Source: Nitrospira defluvii
Lineage (GTDB): Bacteria; Nitrospirota; Nitrospiria; Nitrospirales; Nitrospiraceae
Direction: 5' to 3'
Length of the DNA stretch: 64,000 nt
Assembly: GCA_000196815.1 (NCBI GenBank)
Contig: FP929003.1
Location: 2,317,501-2,381,500, forward strand
Part shown: positions 1 to 7,117 of the stretch, one piece after another
Position numbering within the stretch: position 1 is the first letter of the stretch
How the letters are laid out: every line of letters starts with the position of its first letter
Position numbers and translations under genes: made by a program
Notes under the pieces: model-generated
Seen by the model: only the letters and a program-made list of their open reading frames with translations
What the model was told of the DNA's origin: nothing
Database searches by the model: none

Positions 1-158
1 TGATGATCAGCCACCGGCAATTGGAAGCCGAACGACGCAAACTCTCCCTGGCCTATCCTCAGCCGACGGTTCGCCAGATCATCGAACTGGCGAATTTGCA
101 CAAGACGATCTCGCTGATCGATGCCGGCGTGTCGAGCCTGGCTAAGAAAAGCGCCTAA
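1..158 (+). CDS. STAS-domain protein, C-terminal end only
   Basis: An open frame enters from the left window edge and stops at 156-158. The visible tail contains VRQIIELANLHKTISLIDA, which closely resembles the C-terminal part of the next gene (VKEIITLANLHQ). I therefore read it as the end of a STAS-domain anti-anti-sigma factor, the protein class that is phosphorylated on serine by RsbW-type kinases. It sits 32 bases before the second STAS gene and probably shares its operon. The phosphorylatable serine would lie upstream of the window, so function cannot be tested here. Confidence 0.6.
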   Translation, partial: MISHRQLEAERRKLSLAYPQPTVRQIIELANLHKTISLIDAGVSSLAKKSA

Positions 159-190
159 GATCGGGACTGAGCCCGGGAGAGGAGCCGTGC

Positions 191-541
191 ATGCAGATCA
201 CTGAACGCCGTATCGGACAGTCCATCATTCTCGATCTGACGGGAGAACTCAGCTACGCCAATCGCACCACGTTCAAAGCGGCGGTGGAGCGGAGTAAGCG
301 AGCCGGCTGTCGGCATCTGATTTTGAACATGCAAGGGGTTCGCTTTCTGGACAGTTCGGCACTGGGCACATTGGCGCTGTTGGCCCAAAGCTTTCCGGCC
401 GCGCAAGGCATGGTCAGCCTGCTGAACCCCCAGAGCTATGTCAAAGAAATCATCACCTTGGCGAATCTCCATCAGATCCTGCCGGTTTATAACTCCGAAC
501 AGGATGCCCTTGCGGGGAGCCGTCTTCCGGCGGCCGGATAA
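191..541 (+). CDS. STAS-domain anti-anti-sigma factor (RsbV-like)
   Basis: A 116-residue protein that spans a complete STAS domain. It shows the usual beta-strand start (MQITERRIGQSIILDLTGEL) and the switch loop VRFLDSSALGTL near residues 50-61, where the second serine of DSS is the expected phosphorylation site. In known partner-switching systems the unphosphorylated protein binds an RsbW-like kinase and releases its target. A strong ribosome site (GAGAGGAG) precedes the ATG at 191. The gene lies between another STAS gene and a PP2C phosphatase, and the kinase-like partner is encoded at 2186-3085, so a full switching module is present. The physiological output is not evident from the sequence. 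Confidence 0.88.
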   Translation: MQITERRIGQSIILDLTGELSYANRTTFKAAVERSKRAGCRHLILNMQGVRFLDSSALGTLALLAQSFPAAQGMVSLLNPQSYVKEIITLANLHQILPVYNSEQDALAGSRLPAAG

Positions 542-564
542 CACCGGGATCAGGAGCAGCAGAC

Positions 565-1830
565 GTGGCTGAGCCAGCGCATCGCATCGTGGATGATCCT
601 CTTGCCGGGAAGGCCGCCAAGCCTATGCCGGTCATCCTCCTCGTCGACGACGACCAGATTACTCGTATCAGTATGGCCGGACGGCTGAAACGACTGGGCT
701 ACCGTGTCATCGAAGCCGGCGATGGAATCGCCGGCTTGGCTGCCATCCGCGCACAGCGTCCGGATCTGGTGATTCTCGATTGGATGATGCCGGGTCTCGA
801 CGGCCCCAGCGTCTGCGAGGCGATCCGTGCGGATGGGGAGTTACGGTCCAGCCAAGTCGTACTCATGACCGCGCACGACCAGCCCGAGCAAATTGCGGAG
901 GGGCTCTCGCGCGGCGCCGACGATTTCCTCAGCAAAGCGGCGAGCAAGCAGGAAGTCCTGGCACGGGTGCAGGCCAGCCTTCGATCCAGTGCGCTGGTCC
1001 GTGAAATCGAACGCACGCGCGACGATCTCGATCGTTCTCATCGGTTACTCTCCGCGAAACAAACTGAATTGGAGAGCGAACTGCAATCGGCCGCCGACTT
1101 TGTCCGTGCACAGCTTCCTCTGCCCGGTATGCCGGCTCCCGGAGTCAGCATGCAGTGGGCCTACCAACCGTCTCTCGCCTTGGGCGGCGACTTGTTTCAG
1201 GTGAGCGTCTGGGGTTCCGAGACACTCGGTCTCTATATTCTCGATGCGTCGGGCCACGGTGTGGCCGCCGCTTTGCGCGCCGTCGCACTGATGACGTTCT
1301 TGCGTGAGGACAATCTCGCGAAAGTCGTCGGAAGTTTCGATCCCGGAGCGATCATCACGGAAGCGAACCATCGGTTTCCGCTGACCCAGGACGGGGAATA
1401 TTTCACCCTGTGGGTCGGGCGTCTGCATCTTCCGTCGCGCACCCTCTCCTATGCAGCAGCGGGGCACTCCGGCGCCTTTCTCCATTCCCTCCAAGGAGTC
1501 TCGCAATGGTTATCGTCGGCGAGCCTGCCCCTCGGGTTCGACCCGACAATCTCGTTCGACAGCGCGACCGCACAATTGCTGCCTCGGGATCGTCTGTATC
1601 TCCTGAGCGATGGGATCTATGAAGCCCCGTCGCCGACCGGGGAGTTGTGGGGGAGGGATCGTTTGCAGGCCACACTGGAAAGCCACCGGGCGCACACCTT
1701 GGCGCACAGCATCGGAGACACCATGACCACCGCTCGACAATGGCTAAAGGGCGACATTTTCCCCGACGATGTGGCGCTCCTCGGCGTCGAAGTGCTCGAC
1801 GGCACGGCACCGGCAAAGGAGAAGTCATAA
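565..1830 (+). CDS. Receiver domain plus PP2C/SpoIIE phosphatase (RsbU-like)
   Basis: A 421-residue two-domain protein. Residues about 20-140 form a receiver domain (acid pocket VDDD, phospho-acceptor in LVILDWMMPG, threonine in VLMTAHD). The conserved lysine occurs as LSKAA, without the usual following proline. A coiled stretch at about 150-175 leads into a PP2C-type phosphatase with the metal-binding motifs LGGDLF, ILDASGHG, LLSDGIYEA and PDDVALL. Such proteins dephosphorylate STAS proteins when their receiver is activated. The start is a GTG at 565 with AGGAG ten bases upstream; an ATG at 625 is less likely. The stop overlaps the start of the Hpt gene by one base, which implies translational coupling. 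Confidence 0.92.
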   Translation: MAEPAHRIVDDPLAGKAAKPMPVILLVDDDQITRISMAGRLKRLGYRVIEAGDGIAGLAAIRAQRPDLVILDWMMPGLDGPSVCEAIRADGELRSSQVVLMTAHDQPEQIAEGLSRGADDFLSKAASKQEVLARVQASLRSSALVREIERTRDDLDRSHRLLSAKQTELESELQSAADFVRAQLPLPGMPAPGVSMQWAYQPSLALGGDLFQVSVWGSETLGLYILDASGHGVAAALRAVALMTFLREDNLAKVVGSFDPGAIITEANHRFPLTQDGEYFTLWVGRLHLPSRTLSYAAAGHSGAFLHSLQGVSQWLSSASLPLGFDPTISFDSATAQLLPRDRLYLLSDGIYEAPSPTGELWGRDRLQATLESHRAHTLAHSIGDTMTTARQWLKGDIFPDDVALLGVEVLDGTAPAKEKS

Positions 1831-2189
1831 TGGACGCTCAACCCGTCATGGACCTGGCGGCCGCCATGGAACGGTTCGACGGCGATCAGGACTTATTTCT
1901 GACCTTGGCCGAGATGTTTCTCGAGCGTTCGCCCGCCGCTCTCGCTGCAATCCAGACCGCTCTCGCGGACCAGAATCTTCCGATGCTGGCCAAGGAAGCG
2001 CACAAATTGAAAGGATCGGCCATGGAGTTTTGCGCTCGCCCGACGGTGGCCGCGGCAGCGCAGCTTGAAGAATCAGCCCGACAGTCGGCCGTGAGCGACA
2101 TGGCGGCGATCGGAGAGCGGGTCCAGGCCGAAGTTCAGCGACTCACGGCCGCCCTGCAGGTAATCATCGAGAAGGGATTTCCGTCGTGA
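1830..2189 (+). CDS. Hpt-domain phosphotransfer protein
   Basis: A 119-residue, mostly helical protein with an Hpt signature, AKEAHKLKGSAMEF, in which the histidine of AHKLKGSA is the expected phosphorylation site. Hpt proteins carry phosphate between receiver domains in multistep phosphorelays. The ATG at 1830 overlaps the stop of the phosphatase gene (TAATG), and its own stop overlaps the next GTG, so it is embedded in a coupled operon whose two neighbours both contain receivers. It could link these receivers to a histidine kinase encoded elsewhere. No histidine kinase is visible in this window. Confidence 0.87.
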   Translation: MDAQPVMDLAAAMERFDGDQDLFLTLAEMFLERSPAALAAIQTALADQNLPMLAKEAHKLKGSAMEFCARPTVAAAAQLEESARQSAVSDMAAIGERVQAEVQRLTAALQVIIEKGFPS

Positions 2190-3085
2190 CGCGTCCCGCC
2201 GCATCCAGAACGCTGTTGATCGTGGAGCCCTGTGCCGAGACGCTGGCCATGGTCATGGAACAGGCGAAGACCCGAGACCTCTCGATCATGACAGCCCCTG
2301 ATCCGCATGTGGCCTTGGCGATGATGGACATGGCGTCGCCGGATGTGCTCATGACCGATCTGTTTCTCCCTGAGCCAAACGGGTTGATGCTCATCCGCGA
2401 AGCGCTCAAACGCAATACACGGACCGCGGTCATTGCCACCACCCGGGCGGGGAATGAACAGGCTCTCCTGGAAGCTGTTCGAGCCGGCGCGGGAGATTGT
2501 CTGTACAAACCGGCTCAGGGAGAAGAACTCGGCGTGGCGCTGGATCGGGCGCTCCGGCGAATCCCTCAGACCATCGATGATATCCCGGGCATCGAGCAGT
2601 TGGAGTATCGCCTGGTCATTGGAACCGATCCCGGCGACGTTGAATCCTGCGTGGCCTGGCTGATCGAAAGCACGGCTATGGAGCTTCCGGAAACCCAACG
2701 GCTGCACCTTCGTACAACCTTGATCGAGCTGATTGTCAATGCGGTGGAACACGGCAGCCTGGAAATCTTTTATCGGGAAAAACATGAGGCGTTGAGTACC
2801 GACCGGTTTGATGCCCTGATCGATGAACGACGCCGCAACCCGCGCTTCGCCCAACGTCGAGTCATCGTCCGGGCACTGTATGACAAGTTCTACCGTCGCA
2901 TGCGATATGCCATCACGGATGAAGGAAACGGCTTCACCTGGAACCGCTTCCTGACGCGATCGGATCAACCCTGCGACAGTCGCGACGCAAACGGGCGCGG
3001 CGTATTTCTCGCCAAGGCGTTCTTTCCCGATCTCACCTACAACGAGCGCGGAACCGAGGTCACATTTTCTGTGCCGCTGCCATAG
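2186..3085 (+). CDS. Receiver domain plus RsbW-like anti-sigma HATPase
   Basis: A 299-residue fusion. The N-terminal 125 residues form a receiver-like domain (LLIVEP, acceptor region LMTDLFLPEPNG, lysine in LYKPAQ). The acid pocket is reduced: the usual double acid is EP. The C-terminal half is a GHKL ATPase of the RsbW/anti-sigma type, with the N box ELIVNAVEHGSLEI at about 180-195 and an ATP-lid motif ITDEGNGFTW. This would be the kinase that phosphorylates the STAS proteins, possibly gated by its receiver. It starts with a GTG overlapping the Hpt stop (GTGA). Unusually, the ATPase has an insertion rich in arginine between the N box and the DEGNG motif. Confidence 0.86.
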   Translation: MTRPAASRTLLIVEPCAETLAMVMEQAKTRDLSIMTAPDPHVALAMMDMASPDVLMTDLFLPEPNGLMLIREALKRNTRTAVIATTRAGNEQALLEAVRAGAGDCLYKPAQGEELGVALDRALRRIPQTIDDIPGIEQLEYRLVIGTDPGDVESCVAWLIESTAMELPETQRLHLRTTLIELIVNAVEHGSLEIFYREKHEALSTDRFDALIDERRRNPRFAQRRVIVRALYDKFYRRMRYAITDEGNGFTWNRFLTRSDQPCDSRDANGRGVFLAKAFFPDLTYNERGTEVTFSVPLP

Positions 3086-3169
3086 CCTGCACAATCTCGC
3101 GATCTCGCGACGAAACTATCGAGAGGCTACTTGTGGGGTTGCAGCGGAGTGCTCGTGAATCCTGCAGGC

Positions 3170-3198
3170 TAGGCATGCACGCAGGAAGCTACTATAAT
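3170..3198 (+). promoter_or_regulatory. Candidate sigma-70 promoter for hicBA
   Basis: TAGGCA at 3170-3175 is followed after 17 bases by a perfect TATAAT at 3193-3198. Transcription would begin about 40 bases before the hicB start codon. HicB autoregulation is common in this family, but I see no clear palindromic operator here. Confidence 0.5.
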
Positions 3199-3244
3199 GC
3201 CCCTCACATGTAGGCACATTTAGAAAGTAGCGGGGTACGGCGCT

Positions 3245-3469
3245 ATGGTGATACGAAGCTATACGGCGATTGTCGAAAAAGAAGGCGCAGGATATGTTGC
3301 ACTGTGTCCGGAACTCGATGTGGGCAGCCAGGGCGACACGGTCGAATCAGCAACGGCTAACCTCAAGGAGGCCGTCGAACTGTTTCTGGAATGCGCCGAT
3401 TCGGGGGAGGTCGAGCGCCGCCTTCACACTCAGGTCTTTGTAACCAGATTCGAAGCGGCCCATGGGTAG
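3245..3469 (+). CDS. hicB: HicB-family antitoxin
   Basis: A 74-residue protein matching the RNase H-like fold of HicB antitoxins: YTAIVEKEGAGYVALCPEL at the N-terminus, then GDTVESATANLKEAVELFLE. HicB binds and neutralises the HicA mRNA interferase encoded immediately downstream; the two genes overlap by eight bases. It is the short form, without an obvious C-terminal DNA-binding domain. The order antitoxin first, toxin second occurs in part of the family. It is the first of five toxin-antitoxin loci packed around wecB. Confidence 0.92.
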   Translation: MVIRSYTAIVEKEGAGYVALCPELDVGSQGDTVESATANLKEAVELFLECADSGEVERRLHTQVFVTRFEAAHG

Positions 3470-3683
3470 GCTCCGCGTGCTCTCCGGGCGAGAAGTCTGC
3501 AGCATCTTGGAGCAACATGGCTTTCAGGCAGTCCGACAGCGTGGCAGTCATATCGCCATGCAGCGGCAGACCGATGGAGGCACGGTGACGGTTCCTGTCC
3601 CCAATCATCCAGAACTGAAAATCGGCACGCTCCTGTCGATTATCCGCCAGAGCGGCATCACGCGTAACGCCTTCGAAGAGTAA
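3462..3683 (+). CDS. hicA: HicA-family mRNA interferase toxin
   Basis: A 73-residue protein with the double-stranded RNA-binding-like fold of HicA. It opens with RVLSGREVCSILEQHGF, and the conserved catalytic histidine lies in the RQRGSHIAMQ segment. The end NHPELKIGTLLSIIRQSGI is typical of the family. HicA cleaves mRNA independently of translation rate and is restrained by HicB. Length and catalytic histidine are intact, so the pair is probably functional. The gene overlaps hicB by eight bases. Confidence 0.93.
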   Translation: MGRLRVLSGREVCSILEQHGFQAVRQRGSHIAMQRQTDGGTVTVPVPNHPELKIGTLLSIIRQSGITRNAFEE

Positions 3684-3754
3684 CACCACAAATCCTGGGC
3701 AATTCACTCTCTTCCGCGCAGAGCGCGACGGAGGTGTGCCTCGATGAAGGCCGC

Positions 3755-3783
3755 TTGACGGAAATACACACGCGGTCTATCCT
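3755..3783 (+). promoter_or_regulatory. Sigma-70-like promoter for the small lipoprotein gene
   Basis: TTGACG at 3755-3760, a 17-base spacer, then TATCCT at 3778-3783. This is five of six matches at -35 and good spacing. It lies about 50 bases upstream of the ATG at 3832. Confidence 0.5.
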
Positions 3784-3831
3784 CTTCCTCCGAATCAAGC
3801 AGTTGCTTCCTACACCTAATAGAGGCACAGC

Positions 3832-4071
3832 ATGACAACACTCTCTCGCGTCTCGTGTTCCCTCCTGGTCGTATGCGTACTGGCCGCATGCAGTACCAGC
3901 GAATGGGTGCATCCCAACCGCCCGAAAGATCAATTCACGCTGGATTACAACAAGTGTCAAGCCGACACCCTGCGCGATCCCAAACTCCAACAGGGGATTC
4001 AATTGCTCATCATTCAGGCCACCGAGCGCTGCGTCCAGAAACAGGGATGGCGCTTGGTCGAAAAAGAGTAG
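3832..4071 (+). CDS. Small hypothetical lipoprotein
   Basis: A 79-residue protein with a signal peptide and lipobox (VCVLAACST, cysteine near residue 20). The mature part contains three further cysteines and polar segments such as DYNKCQADTLRDP and ERCVQKQGW. It resembles the many tiny outer-membrane lipoproteins of Gram-negative bacteria that have the pattern YxxCxxD...C. No function can be assigned. It has its own promoter and is separated from wecB by about 385 bases. Confidence 0.7.
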   Translation: MTTLSRVSCSLLVVCVLAACSTSEWVHPNRPKDQFTLDYNKCQADTLRDPKLQQGIQLLIIQATERCVQKQGWRLVEKE

Positions 4072-4456
4072 GCGCGCGCGACTGTATCCCTTCCGAGCCG
4101 ATCAAGACCCCTCCGGAATGATTCGCTGCACAGGCCCGTTCGCCCGGCTGAGCTTCAACGGGAGGACGGTTTGACTCGCAGGACCGCACCCCGGTATCAA
4201 TGCCCGCCCGCTCGTGAACAGAGCCGTTTTTGTTGACTGACGGGTCCGGCTCCGCTATGTACATGATGAGACGCCCCTCGCCATAACATGCCGTCGGTTG
4301 TACCACGTGCATCCCGGATCAGCCGGGGCCGTGCATCGGAATCGGGCCGTCTTTCAGCTCATCGTCGCGTGAGCATGTAGGCATTGAACCTCATTGCCCT
4401 GCCTCGCCGGCGAGGACGGAATCGCAGATTGCCCAAACCCAGACAGGATTAGACTT
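4072..4456 (+). other. Intergenic region with wecB promoter
   Basis: No convincing gene. Near the middle, TTGACT at 4233-4238 is followed after 17 bases by TATGTA at 4256-4261, a good sigma-70-like promoter. It would give wecB an untranslated leader of roughly 190 bases, long enough for a regulatory structure, although I did not identify one. Confidence 0.5.
4233..4261 (+). promoter_or_regulatory. Candidate sigma-70 promoter for wecB
   Basis: TTGACT, a 17-base spacer and TATGTA. Five of six -35 positions and four of six -10 positions match the consensus. The next gene downstream is wecB, about 195 bases away. Confidence 0.5.
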
Positions 4457-5557
4457 ATGAAACGTATCGATCTCATTGCCGGCGCCCGGCCGAATTTCAT
4501 GAAAATCGCGCCGATCATCGACGCCTTGAATGCCGCTCGCTCGAACGGCAGCGAGTTGCGCTTCCGCCTCATCCATACGGGACAACACTACGATCGAGCC
4601 ATGTCGGGGAGCTTTTTCGAAGAGCTCGGCATACCGGATCCGGACATCAATCTGGAGGTGGGGTCGGGGACACAGGCCGAGCAAACGGCCGGTATTATGG
4701 TGAACTACGAGCGGGTTCTGACGAAAGAGAAGAGCGACCTCTGCCTGGTCGTCGGGGACGTCACTTCAACCATGGCCTGTTCGATCGTAGCTCGCAAAAT
4801 GGGCATTCCGGTGGCTCATGTGGAAGGCGGCATTCGCTCGAACGACTGGACAATGCCGGAAGAGATCAATCGTGTCGTCACCGATTCCCTCACCAATTGG
4901 TTCTTTACCACCAGCGACACCGCCAACGATAATCTGCGGCGCGCCGGAGTGACGGACGACCGGATCTTCTTCGTCGGCAACACCATGATCGATACGCTGC
5001 TGAAGCAACTCCCACGGTTACGACCGCCGTCATGCTGGAGCTCGCTCGCGCTAAAACCCAACTCATACTTTGTCGTGACGCTACATCGACCGGCCAATGT
5101 GGATGGGGAGCAGCAACTGCTCGGGCTGTTGCAGGCCATTGCAGACGGCACCCACGGGTTGCCGGTGGTTTTTCCGGTGCACCCGCGTACCGCCAAGAAT
5201 TTGCGCGAAGCCGGCAAGACGCTTCCGTCCATGCACTATGTCGATCCGCTGGGCTACCTCGAATTCAACTATCTCGTGAAACACGCCCGCGGGGTGATCA
5301 CCGATTCAGGCGGCATCACCGAAGAAACGACCGTGCTCGGAGTGCCCTGTCTGACCTTGCGCGATAACACTGAGCGGCCGGAGACCGTCACGATCGGGAC
5401 CAACGAACTGATCGGAACCGATCCGAGCAAGCTCCCTCCGGCTCTTGCGCGCTTGATGGCCGGTGAATGGAAGAAAGGCGCGATTCCGCCGAAATGGGAC
5501 GGGAAAGCGGCGGAGCGAATCGTGGGACATCTGGAGACACTGCTGGTGCGACAATAG
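4457..5557 (+). CDS. wecB: UDP-N-acetylglucosamine 2-epimerase (non-hydrolysing)
   Basis: A 366-residue cytoplasmic enzyme that interconverts UDP-GlcNAc and UDP-ManNAc, supplying ManNAc-type sugars for surface polysaccharides. Family motifs are visible: GARPNFMKIAPI at the N-terminus, HTGQHYDRAMSG, VVGDVTSTMACS, HVEGGIRS, VTLHRPANVD, and the C-terminal ITDSGGITEETTVLGVPCL followed by TERPETV. The ATG at 4457 matches the usual start; upstream codons are not family-like. It is the first biosynthetic gene before the main exopolysaccharide locus. Its 3' end is unusual because partial copies of it recur three times in the next 1.7 kb, between toxin-antitoxin modules. Confidence 0.95.
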   Translation: MKRIDLIAGARPNFMKIAPIIDALNAARSNGSELRFRLIHTGQHYDRAMSGSFFEELGIPDPDINLEVGSGTQAEQTAGIMVNYERVLTKEKSDLCLVVGDVTSTMACSIVARKMGIPVAHVEGGIRSNDWTMPEEINRVVTDSLTNWFFTTSDTANDNLRRAGVTDDRIFFVGNTMIDTLLKQLPRLRPPSCWSSLALKPNSYFVVTLHRPANVDGEQQLLGLLQAIADGTHGLPVVFPVHPRTAKNLREAGKTLPSMHYVDPLGYLEFNYLVKHARGVITDSGGITEETTVLGVPCLTLRDNTERPETVTIGTNELIGTDPSKLPPALARLMAGEWKKGAIPPKWDGKAAERIVGHLETLLVRQ

Positions 5558-5626
5558 AGAAGCCTCCGAGGCCGACACCTGAGCCTGCAGGAAGAAATAA
5601 CAATCTCCGATGCCATGGAGGAAACC

Positions 5627-5853
5627 ATGAAGGAATTGAATCCTATCACCACGGACCCAGCGGTCATGGGAGGGAAACCCTGTATCCGGGATATGCGAGA
5701 ACCGTCGGGACAATCATAGGTTTAATGGCGGCGGGAAACGCGATTGAGGAGGTGTTGGCGGCCTATCCCTACATCGGACGGGAAGATAGTTTGCAAGCCT
5801 TAACCCACGCTGCTTGGCGCTCGGAGGAAAAAGACCTGCCGTTGGTCTCCTGA
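5627..5853 (+). pseudogene. DUF433 antitoxin gene, frameshifted
   Basis: The frame from ATG 5627 reads NPITTDPAVMGGKPCIRDMR, the normal N-terminus of DUF433 proteins, and then hits a stop at about 5717. The second half of the family (VGTIIGLMAAGNAIEEVLAA and YPYIGREDSLQALTHAA) continues in another frame to 5853. Loss of one base near 5698-5705, in the codons that normally encode a V-T-V-G-type turn, explains the break. DUF433 proteins are antitoxins for DUF5615 PIN-like toxins, and a remnant of such a toxin follows directly. A sequencing error is possible, but the toxin is also broken, which favours real decay. Confidence 0.8.
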
Positions 5854-6010
5854 TGAAATTTCTCCTCGACATGAATCTGACGCCTGGCCTGAGGCGCTTC
5901 ACATTGTGCTCATCAATACAATCAAGCAATTCCACCGGGAACTCGAATCAGGGGCGCTGATCTCTATCGACCTTCAACGTGCTAGAGCACGAGCCTTACC
6001 GTTCGATTAG
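5853..6010 (+). pseudogene. DUF5615 PIN-like toxin remnant (internal deletion)
   Basis: The ATG at 5853 overlaps the DUF433 stop and begins MKFLLDMNLTPGL, the usual start of DUF5615 nuclease-like toxins with the first acidic active-site residue. After about 13 codons the match jumps. In another frame, ending at 6010, the C-terminal family segment QFHRELESGALISID is followed by ARARALPFD. About half of the normal length is missing between the two parts, so the toxin cannot be active. Together with the frameshifted antitoxin it forms a dead module. Confidence 0.75.
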
Positions 6011-6078
6011 CCGGAGAATCGAAGCGGCGCACTGTTCATTCGAGAATCTGGAACGAGATATTGTCGGGTTGTTCAGAA

Positions 6079-6126
6079 GCAGACCGAGCGGCCCGAGACC
6101 GTGACGGTCGCCACCAACGAACTCAT
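6079..6126 (+). repeat. wecB-derived fragment A
   Basis: About 48 bases aligning with wecB positions 5369-5416. Translated in the wecB frame they read TERPETVTVATNELI against TERPETVTIGTNELI in the intact gene. Several differences fall at third codon positions, so the fragment seems to derive from a related wecB allele and not from a fresh copy of the neighbour. It separates the dead DUF433/DUF5615 module from brnTA. Confidence 0.75.
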
Positions 6127-6180
6127 CTCTCTCATTTCCCTCTTCTCTCGACGGCATGCGGACACAATCTCGGCGAAGCC

Positions 6181-6209
6181 TTGACGTACATACATGGCGT
6201 ATGTACACT
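6181..6209 (+). promoter_or_regulatory. brnTA promoter with overlapping palindromic operator
   Basis: TTGACG at 6181-6186, a 17-base spacer and TACACT at 6204-6209 resemble a sigma-70 promoter. A perfect 8-bp inverted repeat, GTACATAC at 6186-6193 and GTATGTAC at 6199-6206 with a 5-base centre, overlaps it. BrnA is a ribbon-helix-helix autorepressor in characterised systems, and a palindrome inside the promoter is what one would expect for its operator. The expected transcription start lies near the GTG at 6216. Confidence 0.5.
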
Positions 6210-6506
6210 CACCCCGTGAGTTTCGAATGGGACGAAGTAAAACGAACCACAAACCTTGCCAAACATGGCATCGATTTTCTGGATGTCCCGGAGATCTTCA
6301 CCGGCCCAATGGTGGTAGGCCCGGACGTTCGAAACGACTACGGCGAATCCAGGAAAATCGGCTTCGGGTTCATTCGCGGGCGGCTTATGGCGGTGGTATT
6401 TACAGAGCGAGCCAGGGTCATTCGCATCATCTCCGCACGAAAGGCAAACACCCGTGAAGAAGCACGCTACAAAAAAGCGTTCGAGGACAAACTGGGCAAC
6501 AATTGA
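6201..6506 (+). CDS. brnT: BrnT-family ribonuclease toxin
   Basis: A 101-residue protein of the BrnT/DUF497 family, which folds like RelE and cleaves RNA. Visible family features are FEWDEVKRTTNLAKHGIDF at the N-terminus, the central GRLMAVVFTERARVIRIISA, and the terminal ARKANTREEARYKKAF. The start could be ATG 6201 or, more in line with family alignments, the GTG at 6216 (VSFEWD). The palindrome over ATG 6201 favours the GTG. It overlaps brnA by about 50 bases. Length and conserved residues look intact, so it is likely active. Confidence 0.9.
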   Translation: MYTHPVSFEWDEVKRTTNLAKHGIDFLDVPEIFTGPMVVGPDVRNDYGESRKIGFGFIRGRLMAVVFTERARVIRIISARKANTREEARYKKAFEDKLGNN

Positions 6507-6720
6507 CGCGCTCCAGGACAAGGAGATTGATACATCCGACATCCCGGAACAGGGGAACATCTTCTTCAAACGCGCCGTGCTCAGGCTTCCCGAACCGAAG
6601 ACTGCAGTCACCATCCGCTTGGATCGTGAGGTCTTGGATTGGTTCAAAGCAAAAGGGCCCGGGTATCAAACGCGAATCAACGCGCTCCTGCGAGCCTACA
6701 TGCAGGCGCATCGATCGTGA
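6454..6720 (+). CDS. brnA: BrnA-family antitoxin
   Basis: An 88-residue antitoxin of the BrnA family. A charged N-terminal arm leads into the toxin-binding region, and the C-terminal ribbon-helix-helix domain reads KTAVTIRLDREVLDWFKAKG, then GYQTRINALLRAYMQAH, which matches DNA-binding BrnA antitoxins. In known systems it binds BrnT and represses its own promoter, consistent with the palindrome at 6186-6206. The start overlaps brnT, as is usual for this pair. Immediately after its stop the sequence turns into a wecB-derived tail. Confidence 0.92.
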   Translation: MKKHATKKRSRTNWATIDALQDKEIDTSDIPEQGNIFFKRAVLRLPEPKTAVTIRLDREVLDWFKAKGPGYQTRINALLRAYMQAHRS

Positions 6721-6765
6721 AACGTGTCCACTGCCTGCAAACGTCTGCGAGAAATTTTGCAATTC

Positions 6766-6867
6766 ATGGCCGGACAGTGGAAGAAAGGCGCGATTCCGCC
6801 GAAATGGGACGGGAAGGCGGCGGAGCGAATCGTGGGACAGTTAGAAAGGCTGCTAGTCTTATGGTAA
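6766..6867 (+). repeat. wecB-derived tail copy B
   Basis: Bases 6766-6839 match wecB 5456-5529 almost exactly, with only a few differences over 74 bases. In the wecB frame the segment stays open and reads MAGQWKKGAIPPKWDGKAAE, then RIVGQLERLL, ending with a TAA at 6865-6867. It is the true C-terminal coding end of a WecB-like protein without the body of the gene. It sits directly between brnA and the truncated antitoxin. Confidence 0.85.
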
Positions 6868-7037
6868 GTCCGGCCAGGGATCGACTGGAATTTGTCGTCG
6901 ACGAGGACGGACGGGTGGTTGTGCTTCCCGCGAGTGTCGATGCCTCGGAGCTTGCCGGCATGCTCAAGCGGCCGGCAAAGCCAGTCACTGTCGAGGGGAT
7001 GAATCAAGCGATTCGCAAGCGTAGCGGGCGACGGTGA
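6861..7037 (+). pseudogene. AbrB-type (VapB-like) antitoxin, N-terminus replaced by wecB tail
   Basis: From about 6879 the reading frame encodes DRLEFVVDEDGRVVVLPASV, which matches the second half of SpoVT/AbrB-type antitoxins, followed by a toxin-binding tail ending in RKRSGRR. The usual first half, with the swapped-hairpin sequence around KGQVTIPK, is absent. In its place lies the wecB-derived tail B. The frame is open from ATG 6861, but the DNA-binding hairpin is incomplete, so I treat the gene as a remnant. Its end overlaps the following PIN-domain fragment (GTGA), as in vapBC operons. Confidence 0.7.
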
Positions 7038-7117
7038 TCGGGATCGATACAAATGTGCTCGTCAGGCACTTGGTACAAGATGACCCCCGACAGTCACACG
7101 CGGCCGCTCAAGCATGA
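7034..7117 (+). pseudogene. VapC PIN-domain toxin fragment
   Basis: The GTG at 7034 overlaps the antitoxin stop and encodes MIGIDTNVLVRHLVQDDPRQ, the signature start of VapC PIN-domain ribonucleases including the first catalytic aspartate (GIDTNVL). After 27 codons it stops at 7115-7117, exactly where wecB-derived sequence (fragment C) begins. A normal VapC has about 130 residues, so roughly four fifths of the gene is missing and the toxin is dead. Confidence 0.8.

Noticed and set aside
5690-5720. Programmed frameshift in the DUF433 gene
   Set aside because: No slippery heptamer or downstream structure is visible, and the partner toxin is also broken, so decay is simpler.
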